In this document: positions 45,080-54,451 of the stretch, piece after piece | Position numbering within the stretch: the stretch's first letter is position 1 | How the letters are laid out: every line of letters starts with the position of its first letter | Source: Marinoscillum furvescens DSM 4134 | GTDB taxonomy: Bacteria; Bacteroidota; Bacteroidia; Cytophagales; Cyclobacteriaceae | Assembly: GCF_003386095.1 (NCBI RefSeq) | Contig: NZ_QREG01000012.1 | Coordinates: 1 to 64,000 of the forward strand | Length of the DNA: 64,000 bases | Direction: 5' to 3' | Program-made: the position numbers and the translations under genes | Notes under the pieces: generated by a model | What the model was told of the DNA's origin: nothing | Seen by the model: the letters and a program-made list of their open reading frames with translations, nothing else | Database searches by the model: none

Positions 45080-45101
45080 AGTAGTAACCAGAATATAGAC
45101 A

Positions 45102-46367
45102 ATGGCAAATTCCTTAGACGAGCTTAAATACGAACACTTCAAATCATCTACACAGATCATTGTGTCAGATGAGAAAGGAGTGGTGCAATCCTCGTGCAAT
45201 ACCTTGTCCAAAATAGACAAGGGTTATGAATTGTTTGCTGCCAATTCATTTTTGGATATACCCGGCCTAAAGAAAGACATTAAGTCTAAGGAACGAATAG
45301 TTCTTGGAGATATTAGTCTCGATTTTCTCGGGCACAATTCCATTTTCAGTGTATACATTTCTCGTAAGAAAATCGAAGGTAAGAGACAGATAGTCACTGT
45401 TATCGAAGACCGAAGAGAAATGCTATCCAGTGCATCTGATGAAGTGCTGGAAGCTTTTATTTCCAAAATCAAAACTCCGCTAAAGGTTCTCAGGGAGCTC
45501 GCTGAAGTAAGCTTGGAGACCCGCACGCGCATGAATGATCAAACCGAACCAGAGATTTCGCTGATCAACGCTTATATCGACAGGTTTTCACAGCAACTCA
45601 AAGAAAGAGATCATGTCTACAAGGAAGAGATACCCTTTAAAGTAGACCATATCAGTAAAGCAGTTAGTCTCTGTTTTGAGCACATGGCAAATCACAAAGG
45701 GGTGTCACTTGAAACTGAAAGTGATTTTGATAGCAAATTTTTGATTGGGGATCGACTGAAAGTACTCCATGGTATCCTACATGCTACCAGCCATTTATTG
45801 GATAACCAGGAGCAAGGCAAGATAACTGTTGGTTTTGGCTATCAGCCAGAAGAAGAAGAAATAAAGGTAACCTTTCGCGGCAATGTAATGCCCGAAGTAT
45901 ACAAAAGGCTTTACATGGACCTGAAGCTTGTAGGTGAATATGCGTCTATGGGAGACGAAGATTTGCTCACATTGACTTACAAAGGCAAGGCTGTGGCATA
46001 CGAGCCAAAACTCAAGGAGCCAAGGAATAAAATCTCGAAAAATGAATTCCCGTATTTGTTTAGTATCACAGGGGATGATGAATCGTTGGTCATGGATATT
46101 TTGCGGACAATTCTAGATTCTATGCAGACGGAATTGGAAAATCTCAAAAAATCCTATGAAGAGCGCGACTGGAATCTGGTGGCTCGAATTACCCACAAGA
46201 TGAAGCCTAATTTTCAAAACATAGAGCAAAAAGCACTCTCGCAAATGCTTCAGGATATGGAAGGTCTGGCTATCAATAACGATGAGAAAAATTTTGATAG
46301 TACCTTTAAGGAATTTGAAGAGCGTGCAACCAGCGCTCTCAACCGTCTCAACCAATACGAAATTTAA
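45102..46367 (+). CDS. pseudo-histidine-kinase with C-terminal Hpt domain
   Basis: 421 residues. The N-terminal 105 residues look PAS-like. About 110-180 align with a HisKA helix pair, but the H-box SHEIRTPL reads ISKIKTPL, with Ser121 where the phosphorylated His should be. The following 180-300 region has the place and length of a HATPase but no N-box (HATSHLLDN in its place) and no glycine boxes. The C-terminal Hpt domain (about 318-420) is typical: ITGDDESLV, then DWNLVARITHKMKP with phospho-acceptor His365. It cannot be an active kinase but can pass phosphate. Its stop overlaps the next ATG by one base (TAATG), and two response-regulator genes follow. Confidence 0.75.
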   Translation: MANSLDELKYEHFKSSTQIIVSDEKGVVQSSCNTLSKIDKGYELFAANSFLDIPGLKKDIKSKERIVLGDISLDFLGHNSIFSVYISRKKIEGKRQIVTVIEDRREMLSSASDEVLEAFISKIKTPLKVLRELAEVSLETRTRMNDQTEPEISLINAYIDRFSQQLKERDHVYKEEIPFKVDHISKAVSLCFEHMANHKGVSLETESDFDSKFLIGDRLKVLHGILHATSHLLDNQEQGKITVGFGYQPEEEEIKVTFRGNVMPEVYKRLYMDLKLVGEYASMGDEDLLTLTYKGKAVAYEPKLKEPRNKISKNEFPYLFSITGDDESLVMDILRTILDSMQTELENLKKSYEERDWNLVARITHKMKPNFQNIEQKALSQMLQDMEGLAINNDEKNFDSTFKEFEERATSALNRLNQYEI

Positions 46368-46738
46368 TGACCAACAAAATCAGATGTTTAATTATTGATG
46401 ATGACCCATCAGCCCGAGCTATCACTAAAAGCCTAATAGCACAAGATGATCGGCTAGAGTGTATCGGAGAGTGTGAGGGCTCTACCGAAGGTGCCCTATC
46501 AATTACCAAAAATAAGCCGGATTTAGTGTTTTTAGATCTAATGATGCCTGGCCTAGATGGGTATGAAGTCTTAGAGGTGATCGAGTATAACCCTAAAATT
46601 ATTGTGGTGACAAGTAGTGAAGATTATAAGTCAGACACTTTGAGTCATTTAATTTCCGGTTATATTTATAAACCAGTGAAAAATCTGGAATTGTTTAAAG
46701 AAGCAGTTGACACTGCAATAAAAAAAGACTTAAATTAG
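46367..46738 (+). CDS. single-domain response regulator (REC)
   Basis: 123 residues, receiver only. Acidic pair in LIIDDDPSA, phospho-Asp in LVFLDLMMPGLDG (about residue 57), Thr/Ser in VVTSSED and Lys in YIYKPVK. It resembles the REC part of the LytTR regulator encoded next, so the two may have arisen by duplication. Translation is coupled to the Hpt pseudokinase upstream; with no output domain it is a natural shuttle or sink in that phosphorelay. The Hpt His365 is the most likely donor. Confidence 0.9.
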   Translation: MTNKIRCLIIDDDPSARAITKSLIAQDDRLECIGECEGSTEGALSITKNKPDLVFLDLMMPGLDGYEVLEVIEYNPKIIVVTSSEDYKSDTLSHLISGYIYKPVKNLELFKEAVDTAIKKDLN

Positions 46739-46744
46739 AAGCTA

Positions 46745-47443
46745 ATGGGTAAATACACTTGTATAGCTATCGACGATGATATAGTGGCGTTAAAGATTAT
46801 TTCGTCACTAATAGAGAAAACACCTTTCCTGGACCTGGTAGGAACTTATCAAAACTCCGTAAAAGGCGCCAGTGCTATTTTGGAAGACAAGCCGGATATC
46901 GTTTTTTTGGATATTCAGATGCCGGATCTTTCAGGAATGGATATCCTTAAAAGCCTAAATGAAAAGCCTCAAATTATTTTGGTGACTTCTCAGGACGGAT
47001 TTGCTGTAGAAGCCTTCGAATTTGATGTAGTAGATTATCTGCTGAAGCCAATAGAAAATTATGGCAGGTTCTTGAAGGCAGCAAATAAAGCCGTATCCGG
47101 GATAGAGGAAAAGTCTGGAGGCAAAGGGGATGCTCAAAACCTCTTTGTTAAATCTGATTCCTTATTGGTAAATCTGGATACCTCTGATATTCATTATGTG
47201 GAGGCCTATGGAGATTATATCAAAATCCATACACCGGAAAAAACGCACGTGGTTTACGGTAAACTAAAAGACACTGAAGCCAAGTTGCCAGACAAAGATT
47301 TTATTCGCGTTCACCGATCTTACATTGTGAGGATCGATAAGATTAAAAATATAGATCAAGGTAATTTACAGATAGGAGAGAAGATCATTCCTGTCAGTTC
47401 CTCTTATAGAGGTACATTATTGGAGCGGATAAAAACGCTTTAA
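46745..47443 (+). CDS. LytTR-family response regulator
   Basis: 232 residues: REC (about 1-118) with IAIDDDIVAL, phospho-Asp in IVFLDIQMPDLSG (about residue 56) and Lys in YLLKPIE; LytTR DNA-binding domain (about 130-232) with IHYVEAYGDYIKIHT, HRSYIVRIDKI and the C-terminal IPVSSSYRGTLLERI. It begins 6 bp after the single-domain REC gene. It gives the cluster a DNA output. LytTR proteins bind paired short direct repeats; no clear pair was found in the window. The nested inverted repeat just downstream may be its target or an RNA structure. Confidence 0.92.
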   Translation: MGKYTCIAIDDDIVALKIISSLIEKTPFLDLVGTYQNSVKGASAILEDKPDIVFLDIQMPDLSGMDILKSLNEKPQIILVTSQDGFAVEAFEFDVVDYLLKPIENYGRFLKAANKAVSGIEEKSGGKGDAQNLFVKSDSLLVNLDTSDIHYVEAYGDYIKIHTPEKTHVVYGKLKDTEAKLPDKDFIRVHRSYIVRIDKIKNIDQGNLQIGEKIIPVSSSYRGTLLERIKTL

Positions 47444-47467
47444 TTTCCACCCAAGATAACCCACCCA

Positions 47468-47529
47468 CGGAATACGAAGTAGTCAGAAGCAGTTTGTTGT
47501 TTCTGACAACACTGTGATGATGTATTCCG
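47468..47529 (+). repeat. nested inverted repeats ending at a start codon
   Basis: Outer arms CGGAATAC (47468-47475) / GTATTCCG (47522-47529), perfect over 8 bp; inside them GTCAGAA (47482-47488) / TTCTGAC (47501-47507), perfect over 7 bp. The outer arm ends at the base just before the ATG at 47530, so as RNA the structure would press directly against the start codon. Confidence 0.65.
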
Positions 47530-49143
47530 ATGAAAATAGACAATAAGTCTCTGTCCGGTAAGCTCTCCGAAGAGCTGATAAAAGAAGTCTCGCGACGGAA
47601 ATACGCCGAGAAACTGCTTTCATTATTTGTAAAGCATGCGCCCGGTGCTATAGCGATGTTTGATAGAGATATGGTGTGTCTGGCGGCTAGCGATCGTTGG
47701 TATACAGCGTTCGACCTACAACGTGTAGACATTGCAGGCAAGCATTTTTATGATATCCTGCCTGAAGCCCGAGAAAAGAAAGACTGGGCAGCCTACCATC
47801 AGCGCGTACTAAACGGAGAAAAATTACACCAAAAAGAGGATCAGCTAAGACTTTCTGATGGTGAGACGGCCAAGCTGAGCTGGGAGATGATCCCCTGGCA
47901 CAATCGCGATGGTCATATAGGAGGTGTAATCATTTCTATAGAAATACTCAAACCAGATATAGACCTCCAAAAAGACCTCAACAGAAACAAAGAACTGCTC
48001 CAAATGGCCCTGGATGTGAGCAATGTGGGCGTTTGGCATTGGACAGAGGAGGATAATAAACTAACCTGGAACGACCGTATGTATGCTATTTTCAACTGCG
48101 AAGGAAATAGCATATATAACGGTGATCAATTTTTTGATTTACTGGAAGAGCGTGACCGTAAACGCATGGCTACCTTGTTACAGCGTACTGTTCAGCAAGG
48201 GGGCGATTACACCACAGAATACCAGATCAAAGGCAATCGATTTGTAAAAGAATACGGAAAAGTATTTGATGAAGGAGGTCGCCTGAGAATGACCGGTATT
48301 TGTATGGACGTGACACAAGATCGCGCATCCATGAAACATAAAGTTGATCAGCAATACGCTTACCGATATGCCGTAGATCATTCACCTACAGCTACAGCGA
48401 TTTTTGACAATAAAGGAAAGTGCGTACAGATAAATGCCGCTTTGAGCGAGCTCCTTGGCTTTGAAGAAAGTGATTGGGTAGGTGTAGACTATAAATCCAT
48501 CATGCATCCTGAAGATGAAGACTTCTATTTGAGTGAAGTAAACAAACTCATATCAGGGGAGCGAAAGTTCATAGACAAACGTAAAAAGTGTATCACCAGA
48601 GGAGGGTACGAGATTGCAACTAAACTAACCATAGCTTTGGTACGTGACGCATCGAATAAGCCTCATCACTTTGTAGTGAGCCTCATTCCAGAGTCAAAGC
48701 AGATAAGGGAAAGTAATCGAGTATCCTTACCTCCACAAAAAAGATCGTTCGATATCCACCGGATAATCAGCGAATTCCCAAAAGAATATCACCACAAAAT
48801 CAACCTACAAAAAACACCAATGGTTTTAGGTGATCAGCAGACACTAGAGAAAGTTTTCTATGCGCTGATCGATGCGCTAATTAGGCATTTGCCCCATTCA
48901 AATACCATCGAGGTGCTTGGTGATACCAATATTAGTCACGACATCATTTTTATAACCGCAATATCCGATAAGACCGGGGTTTCGGATCACAGATCAGAAA
49001 AGTCATTTATCGAGCTCCCTCCTGATCTAAAGATCGTAGTAGATCTTTGCGAAAGACTATTGTCAGGACAAGGCGGTAGTTTATATGCAGAATCACCCAA
49101 CTCAGGAGGTTTGACTTTTACTGTTTTACTACCGCGCTACTGA
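47530..49143 (+). CDS. multi-PAS protein with degenerate histidine-kinase ATPase domain
   Basis: 537 residues. PAS domains at about 22-145 (FVKHAPGAIAMFDRDMVCL), 148-270 (MALDVSNVGVWHW) and 275-395 (DHSPTATAIFDNKGKCVQIN). No HisKA helix with a phosphorylatable His is present. The C-terminal 125 residues follow a HATPase layout (DQQTLEKVFYALIDALI for the N-box region; LCERLLSGQGGSLYAESP near the end) but the N-box Asn and the glycine boxes are absent. It is probably a non-catalytic sensor partner. The first PAS resembles the fourth PAS of the hybrid kinase at 41036. The gene end is 7 bp from the next sensor gene. Confidence 0.75.
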   Translation: MKIDNKSLSGKLSEELIKEVSRRKYAEKLLSLFVKHAPGAIAMFDRDMVCLAASDRWYTAFDLQRVDIAGKHFYDILPEAREKKDWAAYHQRVLNGEKLHQKEDQLRLSDGETAKLSWEMIPWHNRDGHIGGVIISIEILKPDIDLQKDLNRNKELLQMALDVSNVGVWHWTEEDNKLTWNDRMYAIFNCEGNSIYNGDQFFDLLEERDRKRMATLLQRTVQQGGDYTTEYQIKGNRFVKEYGKVFDEGGRLRMTGICMDVTQDRASMKHKVDQQYAYRYAVDHSPTATAIFDNKGKCVQINAALSELLGFEESDWVGVDYKSIMHPEDEDFYLSEVNKLISGERKFIDKRKKCITRGGYEIATKLTIALVRDASNKPHHFVVSLIPESKQIRESNRVSLPPQKRSFDIHRIISEFPKEYHHKINLQKTPMVLGDQQTLEKVFYALIDALIRHLPHSNTIEVLGDTNISHDIIFITAISDKTGVSDHRSEKSFIELPPDLKIVVDLCERLLSGQGGSLYAESPNSGGLTFTVLLPRY

Positions 49144-49150
49144 TCAAAGG

Positions 49151-50953
49151 ATGAAGGAGATTAACATTATATATCTTGAGGACAACCCTGACGACATCTT
49201 TTTTGTTAAGCGCAGGCTTAAAGAAGCGGGAGTCAACTTCCAATTAAAAGAAATACCATCCGGTAAGGAGTTTGTAGATGAGCTTCAAAACATTCATCTC
49301 TTTGATGTAGTGCTCTCAGATTTTAACTTACCTGAATTCACAGGTGAGGAGGCATTATGGGCTGTAAGAAATGTGTCTGATATGCCCTTTATTTTTTTAA
49401 CTGGTGCTCTGGGCGAAGAAAAAGCCGTGAGTCTCATGCGTAAAGGAGCCACAGACTTTTTGTTGAAAGATCACATGGACGCAGTGGCGAAAGTGATCTT
49501 AAGAGCCCTTCGAGAATATGAGATAAAACGCAAGGAAGAAGCTCGTGAACGAGAGCTGCGTGAAAAAACGCTAACCCTCAATACCTTGATGGAGAGCATG
49601 ATGGATCATGTTTCGCTTAAAGACGTCAATAGCAGATACCTGGCGGTAAATACTTCTTATGGAGCATTTATGAATGCGGATCCGGATGAGCTGATTGGAA
49701 AAAAAGACCATGAGGTGGTAAATGATCCAGAACTGGTAAAGCGCTATGAAGAATCGGACAGGTATGTGTTGCGGTATCAAAAGCATATCATGGAAGAAAT
49801 AGATATGACGTTTGACGGCAGGCGCATTATTTTAGAAACATTGAAAACCCCTCTGATAAACGACAAAGGAGAGACGCAGGGTATCGTTTGTGTGAGCAGA
49901 GACATTACAGCAAAAAAGGAGGCTGAAGAAGTGATTTATAAAAACGAATTACTACTTGATCAGTCTGAGACTTTCAATCAGTCGGGAAGCTTCTATTTGG
50001 ATACAGCATCCATGCAAATGACTTGCAGTAAGAATTTTCGGAGGATTCTTGGTCTGGACGAACAAAGTTCTTCTGAAATTCCATTTGTGGCATTTCTGGA
50101 TAAAATTCCTGTGTCGGAGCGAGACCTCATAGAGGACTCACTGACAATGGCTTTCAAGTTTCATAAAGAGTTGAGTTTGGAGCACCGACTTGCTGACCAG
50201 TATGGCAACGTTCTTAACCTGAGAACACAACTAAAGGCAGATACCACTACCGGTACAAATCGGTATGTGGGTATGGTGATGGATGTAACATCCGATAAGC
50301 AAGTAAACAATGCAGTTTTGCAGGCACAGGAAAATGAGCGTATGAAGGTGGCTGAGGATTTACACAACAGCCTAGGACAAAAGCTGGTTGCCCTGAAGAT
50401 GTACATCAATGCATTTCAATCTAAACTGGATGATAAAGAAATGGTCGGAAAGGCTCAAACACTGATAGCCGATAGTTTGGATGAGGTGCGAGATATTTCC
50501 AGAAATCTGTCGCTCAAAATAATTGAGCACAATGGATTAAAAAGCTGTTTGAGGCATCTCCGTGACCTGTATCAGCAGGAATTTAAGTCAGAGTTGGTTA
50601 TGGATTTTGATGATAACGATGTTTCTCTGGAAAATGCCGGTCATATCTACAGGATTGTCGAAGAAGCCATGTCTAACACGGCCAAATATGCCGAGTCAAA
50701 TTGTTTTAAGCTCTCTGTGATCAAAGAACAACACTACCTGGATATAGACATATCTGATGATGGAGTAGGGTTTGACGTAAATGCTTTACCAATGGGAAAT
50801 GGATTGAAAAACATCCAGGGAAGAGTCCGAAAAAGTAACGGCGTATTCTTTTTTAGTTCAGAACCGGGCAAGGGAACCTCTCTTAAAATAAGAATCCCGG
50901 TAAGAGAACAGATGGAAACTTCTGCCAGGGTACCATCAGGGCCAATAACCTGA
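49151..50953 (+). CDS. REC-PAS-PAS sensor histidine kinase of the HisKA_3 (NarL-partner) type
   Basis: 600 residues, cytosolic. An N-terminal receiver (about 1-125) has Asp57 in VLSDFNLPEFTG. Two PAS domains follow at about 140-258 and 268-385 (the first with LMESMMDHVSLKDVNSRYL). HisKA_3 has His405 in AEDLHNSLGQKL, and the HATPase (about 490-590) has EEAMSNTAKYA and DDGVGFDV. Having the receiver at the front makes the kinase itself a response element, so it can be controlled by another kinase of the cluster. Its natural partner type, a NarL-like regulator, is not encoded nearby on this side of the window. Confidence 0.88.
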   Translation: MKEINIIYLEDNPDDIFFVKRRLKEAGVNFQLKEIPSGKEFVDELQNIHLFDVVLSDFNLPEFTGEEALWAVRNVSDMPFIFLTGALGEEKAVSLMRKGATDFLLKDHMDAVAKVILRALREYEIKRKEEARERELREKTLTLNTLMESMMDHVSLKDVNSRYLAVNTSYGAFMNADPDELIGKKDHEVVNDPELVKRYEESDRYVLRYQKHIMEEIDMTFDGRRIILETLKTPLINDKGETQGIVCVSRDITAKKEAEEVIYKNELLLDQSETFNQSGSFYLDTASMQMTCSKNFRRILGLDEQSSSEIPFVAFLDKIPVSERDLIEDSLTMAFKFHKELSLEHRLADQYGNVLNLRTQLKADTTTGTNRYVGMVMDVTSDKQVNNAVLQAQENERMKVAEDLHNSLGQKLVALKMYINAFQSKLDDKEMVGKAQTLIADSLDEVRDISRNLSLKIIEHNGLKSCLRHLRDLYQQEFKSELVMDFDDNDVSLENAGHIYRIVEEAMSNTAKYAESNCFKLSVIKEQHYLDIDISDDGVGFDVNALPMGNGLKNIQGRVRKSNGVFFFSSEPGKGTSLKIRIPVREQMETSARVPSGPIT

Positions 50954-51166
50954 TTGGTTAAACTATTCCAGGGTATAAAGGTTATAAGCAGTATTAACCC
51001 TGCATCACCGAAAATACAGATCGTCAGGAAAAGCAATCGCTTGCACATCTGAAATTGAAATTGGCCATTTCCAGTCAACAAGAATTAGCCGCCAGTGAGC
51101 GTGAATCAACTGGCAGCTATCGAATGAATGGAATGTCTACCTGTCTCATGTTTTATTTTCGGTACT

Positions 51167-52090
51167 ATGAACACAACAGCTACCCCTTTTCGAACTTTAC
51201 TTTTTAGCGCTTTCATTTTGTTTGGGCTGGTGGTTTTTGCCCAGCAACAACCCATGTACACCCAATACATGTTCAATACACTTGCCGTAAACCCGGCGTA
51301 TGCAGGAAGCCACGAATCCATTAGTGCAACAGCACTTTCCCGTATTCAATGGGTAGGAGTAGATGGAGCTCCCAATACCCATACATTTTCTATTCATTCT
51401 CCGGTACCGGGTAGAAAAATCGCCATAGGAGCAATGTTTTCTCACGACCAAATTGGTGTGTCTAAGCAGACGACAGCACAGCTATCCTATGCATATCGGA
51501 TTCAGATGAAACGATCCACTCTGAGTTTGGGATTACAGGGTGGGATTCGGTCTAACCGGACAAACTACAATGAACTAGGTGTTAACGATACAAACCTGCA
51601 GGGCAGCGAGTTTGCAGTTAGGCCTAATTTTGGCGTTGGGGCATACTACTACACTGGTAGGTGTTATTTGGGCGTATCAGTGCCCACGGTGATCAAGAAC
51701 AATTGGTCGAAGGCATCAGATGAAAACCAGGTGATAGGCACAGATATTCCACACTTTTTTATAACTGCTGGAATGCTCATAGATATTTCCCCTTTAGTGA
51801 AGATAAAGCCAAGCACTCTGATCAAATCCGTGCAGGGAGCACCTGTAGAAATAGACATCAATGCCAATGTTATTTTGGATGATAAAGTGTGGGTAGGACT
51901 TTCGTACAGGTCATTTGATGCATTGAGCATGATTCTCGAATTGCAGGTAAATCCACAGCTAAGATTTGGCTACGCTTATGATCTCACGGTGTCTGATTTA
52001 AGACAGGTCAACTCAGGTTCGCATGAGTTGATGCTCAATTACCGCTTCGTTTATGAGCGAACAAAAATTGTAACACCAAGGTATTTTTAG
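51167..52090 (+). CDS. PorP/SprF family type IX secretion system outer-membrane protein
   Basis: 307 residues from the ATG at 51167, chosen because it starts the signal peptide (MNTTATPFRTLLFSAFILFG, cleavage near VFAQ). The family opening QQPMYTQYMFNTLAVNPAYAG is clear, followed by a beta-barrel of about 270 residues and the usual LMLNYRF near the end. PorP/SprF proteins work with the T9SS and often pair with long adhesins, though here the neighbours are sensor kinases on both sides. The 213-bp gap upstream contains an imperfect hairpin (51088-51096 / 51109-51117) and no clear promoter. A transmitted cell-envelope signal is one possible reason for the placement. Confidence 0.88.
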   Translation: MNTTATPFRTLLFSAFILFGLVVFAQQQPMYTQYMFNTLAVNPAYAGSHESISATALSRIQWVGVDGAPNTHTFSIHSPVPGRKIAIGAMFSHDQIGVSKQTTAQLSYAYRIQMKRSTLSLGLQGGIRSNRTNYNELGVNDTNLQGSEFAVRPNFGVGAYYYTGRCYLGVSVPTVIKNNWSKASDENQVIGTDIPHFFITAGMLIDISPLVKIKPSTLIKSVQGAPVEIDINANVILDDKVWVGLSYRSFDALSMILELQVNPQLRFGYAYDLTVSDLRQVNSGSHELMLNYRFVYERTKIVTPRYF

Positions 52091-52131
52091 TGCTATAATT
52101 TGCTAGCTTGAAGAAAGACTATCACCGACGA

Positions 52132-54447
52132 ATGACTAAAACTGGCGCAACGACATTTTTCAAAGCAACCGCTTTCTTATTGGTCGCGTTTCCTCTGATT
52201 TGGTTGGTCATTGACAGTTTTTTTCAAATAGCTATAGTAACAATCTCCCAATTTGAATTAGGGGCATTACTGCTTATCGGATTGCTGATGTATTTGAGCA
52301 AATCCAGGTGGTCAAGAAAGTTTACAGCACCGATGGCTTTATTGCTGGTGCTTGCTGCCATTTTTGTTTCTATCGGTTATAGCTCGTCTGAAAAGGTGCC
52401 GGGCCAGCCTGAAGAACCGGTAGTTGGTCAAATGATGGCTTTGGTTTATCTCATTTTTGGTGCTTCTTTTCTTTTGGTCAGAATCAGGTATCCGAGGTTT
52501 GTAGTGCCTGTGCAGTACGCCTTGCAGCTGATACTTCTTGTTCTGATCTACATGGCAGGTGAGTGGGCCTATGGGATCCCAGTTGAGCATTCGATTTTAT
52601 ACTCTTCCAGCCGCTCAATTTTTGGAGTCATCCTAATGATTTTAGCTACTGTAGCCTGTATTGCAGTATTGCCTTCGGTAGGCCTCTCTACCCTGTGGCA
52701 CGGAAGCAAGCCTGGTAATGTGATCAGTAGAACGCTGATGTCGGTATTAGTGATACTCGCGATCGTGCTGGGGTATGTGCTTAGCAGGGTGTTAGATCTT
52801 CAGCTTTTAGCACCTAACATGGCTTTGCTAATCTTTGGTTTTTCGATTCTAACCTGTTGCTTTATTGTTGTTACGGTGGTGGCTTACTTTCTAAACCAGG
52901 CCTATGATGATCGGCAAAAAATAGAAGAACAGCTGACCAAAAGCAATGAAGATTTGGAGGCGCAAGTGGCGGCTCGCACGGCCGAACTGGAGCGAACAGT
53001 TCAATTACTTAAGGAAACTAATGAAGCCGCCAGTATCGGGTATTGGCAGATAGATTTGGACAGTCAAAAGGTGCATTGGTCTGATGGAACCCGCAAAGTA
53101 TTTGGGTGGGGAGATGTACCTCTTCCTTCTTTTGAAAAGGCCCTGGAGTTTAATGCTGCAGCTCAAAATGCAGAAAAGATGAGAGTGCTGGTGAGAGATG
53201 CCATAGATCATGGTAATAGCTGGGAAGAAGAATTGCTCATAGAAACTCGTGAGGGAGAGAAGCGCTGGGTGCTCATCACATGCAAAGCCCTTAATAAAGA
53301 TGCGAAATGCAAGGAGCTGAGAGGTACAGTACAGAACATTGATGATCGCAAACGAGCGGAAATTGAACTAACGGAAGAGCAGCAGTTTCTGCAATTGGTC
53401 ATTGATAATATACCCGTGAATATTTATGTAAAAGATCTTGAATCTAGAAAAACGTTGGTAAATAAAGCGGAGCTAGAACTACTAGGTGTTAGTGATCCGG
53501 CCATGGTGATTGGAAAAAATGATTATGATCTCTACCCTAAAAGTTCAGCAGATATTTCCAGAGCAGAAGACCTGAGGATCATCAATGATCGTCAGGTGAT
53601 GCGTGGACAGGAAACTTGTCTGCATCTAAATAATGGCGATGTTAGGTGGTTTCTATCGTCTAAAATACCGCTAATCATCAAAGACAATGTAAAAGGTATT
53701 TTGGGGGTAAGTGTAGATATCACCCAAAGAAAATTAGATGAAGAAAAGCTAACCAACTATGCGGTACTAGAAGCGAAGAGCAAAGAAATGGAGGAGTTGA
53801 CTTACGTTACCTCACATGACCTGCGCGAGCCACTTCTGACAATCAAAAACTACACGCAGGCAATGGTGGAAGATTTTGGTGAGCAAATGAATGATGACGC
53901 CATTCGGTATTCTGAAGCGATCGATCGAGGAGTGGGAAGAATGGAAGAGCTGATAGGAGGTCTACTGGATTATTCTAGACTCAGTAGACCCAAAGCAATG
54001 CGTCCAGCTGATATGAACGAACTCGTTTCGGAGGTCTTATCAGATTTGCAGGCTCAAACTGAAGCAGTAGGTGCTAAAATTATTGTAGAAGACCTGCCGC
54101 AGGAGGTTTGGGGGTACACAGTGGAGATCAAGATGCTTTGGCAAAATTTGGTGGCTAATGCGTTGAAATTTAGAAGCCCGGAGAGAGTACCAGAAATAAC
54201 TATAGGATATAAGAATCAGAATGGAGTGCCCCTATACTTTGTGAAAGATAATGGTATAGGTATTCCAAAAGAAAGCTACTTGCAGGTGTTTGTTATTTTT
54301 AGGCAGTTACACGAGCGGGGTAAGTATGAAGGTATTGGGATCGGACTTGCTCATTGCAAAAAAATAGCAGAGCTGCATAATGGAAAAATTTGGGTAGAGT
54401 CTGAGCTTGGTAGTGGGAGTTGTTTTTATTTCACATTAAACTCGTAG
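52132..54447 (+). CDS. membrane sensor histidine kinase (7 helices, PAS-PAS-HisKA-HATPase)
   Basis: 771 residues from the ATG at 52132; an in-frame TTG at 52108 adds eight residues and is less likely. Seven or so hydrophobic helices occupy about 10-255, then a coiled coil (about 257-300, ending TAELERTVQLL), PAS (about 300-410) and PAS (about 415-540), HisKA with His562 in SHDLREPLLTIK, and HATPase (about 660-770) with WQNLVANALKF, DNGIGIPKE and GIGIGLAHC. It resembles phytochrome-type kinases whose partners are single-domain Rcp1-like regulators, and exactly such a gene follows after 4 bp. The signal is unknown. Confidence 0.9.
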   Translation: MTKTGATTFFKATAFLLVAFPLIWLVIDSFFQIAIVTISQFELGALLLIGLLMYLSKSRWSRKFTAPMALLLVLAAIFVSIGYSSSEKVPGQPEEPVVGQMMALVYLIFGASFLLVRIRYPRFVVPVQYALQLILLVLIYMAGEWAYGIPVEHSILYSSSRSIFGVILMILATVACIAVLPSVGLSTLWHGSKPGNVISRTLMSVLVILAIVLGYVLSRVLDLQLLAPNMALLIFGFSILTCCFIVVTVVAYFLNQAYDDRQKIEEQLTKSNEDLEAQVAARTAELERTVQLLKETNEAASIGYWQIDLDSQKVHWSDGTRKVFGWGDVPLPSFEKALEFNAAAQNAEKMRVLVRDAIDHGNSWEEELLIETREGEKRWVLITCKALNKDAKCKELRGTVQNIDDRKRAEIELTEEQQFLQLVIDNIPVNIYVKDLESRKTLVNKAELELLGVSDPAMVIGKNDYDLYPKSSADISRAEDLRIINDRQVMRGQETCLHLNNGDVRWFLSSKIPLIIKDNVKGILGVSVDITQRKLDEEKLTNYAVLEAKSKEMEELTYVTSHDLREPLLTIKNYTQAMVEDFGEQMNDDAIRYSEAIDRGVGRMEELIGGLLDYSRLSRPKAMRPADMNELVSEVLSDLQAQTEAVGAKIIVEDLPQEVWGYTVEIKMLWQNLVANALKFRSPERVPEITIGYKNQNGVPLYFVKDNGIGIPKESYLQVFVIFRQLHERGKYEGIGIGLAHCKKIAELHNGKIWVESELGSGSCFYFTLNS

Positions 54448-54451
54448 AAAG

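Noticed and set aside
51088-51117. Hairpin before the PorP/SprF gene
   Set aside because: Nine pairs with one mismatch and no T-run; too weak to call a separate element.
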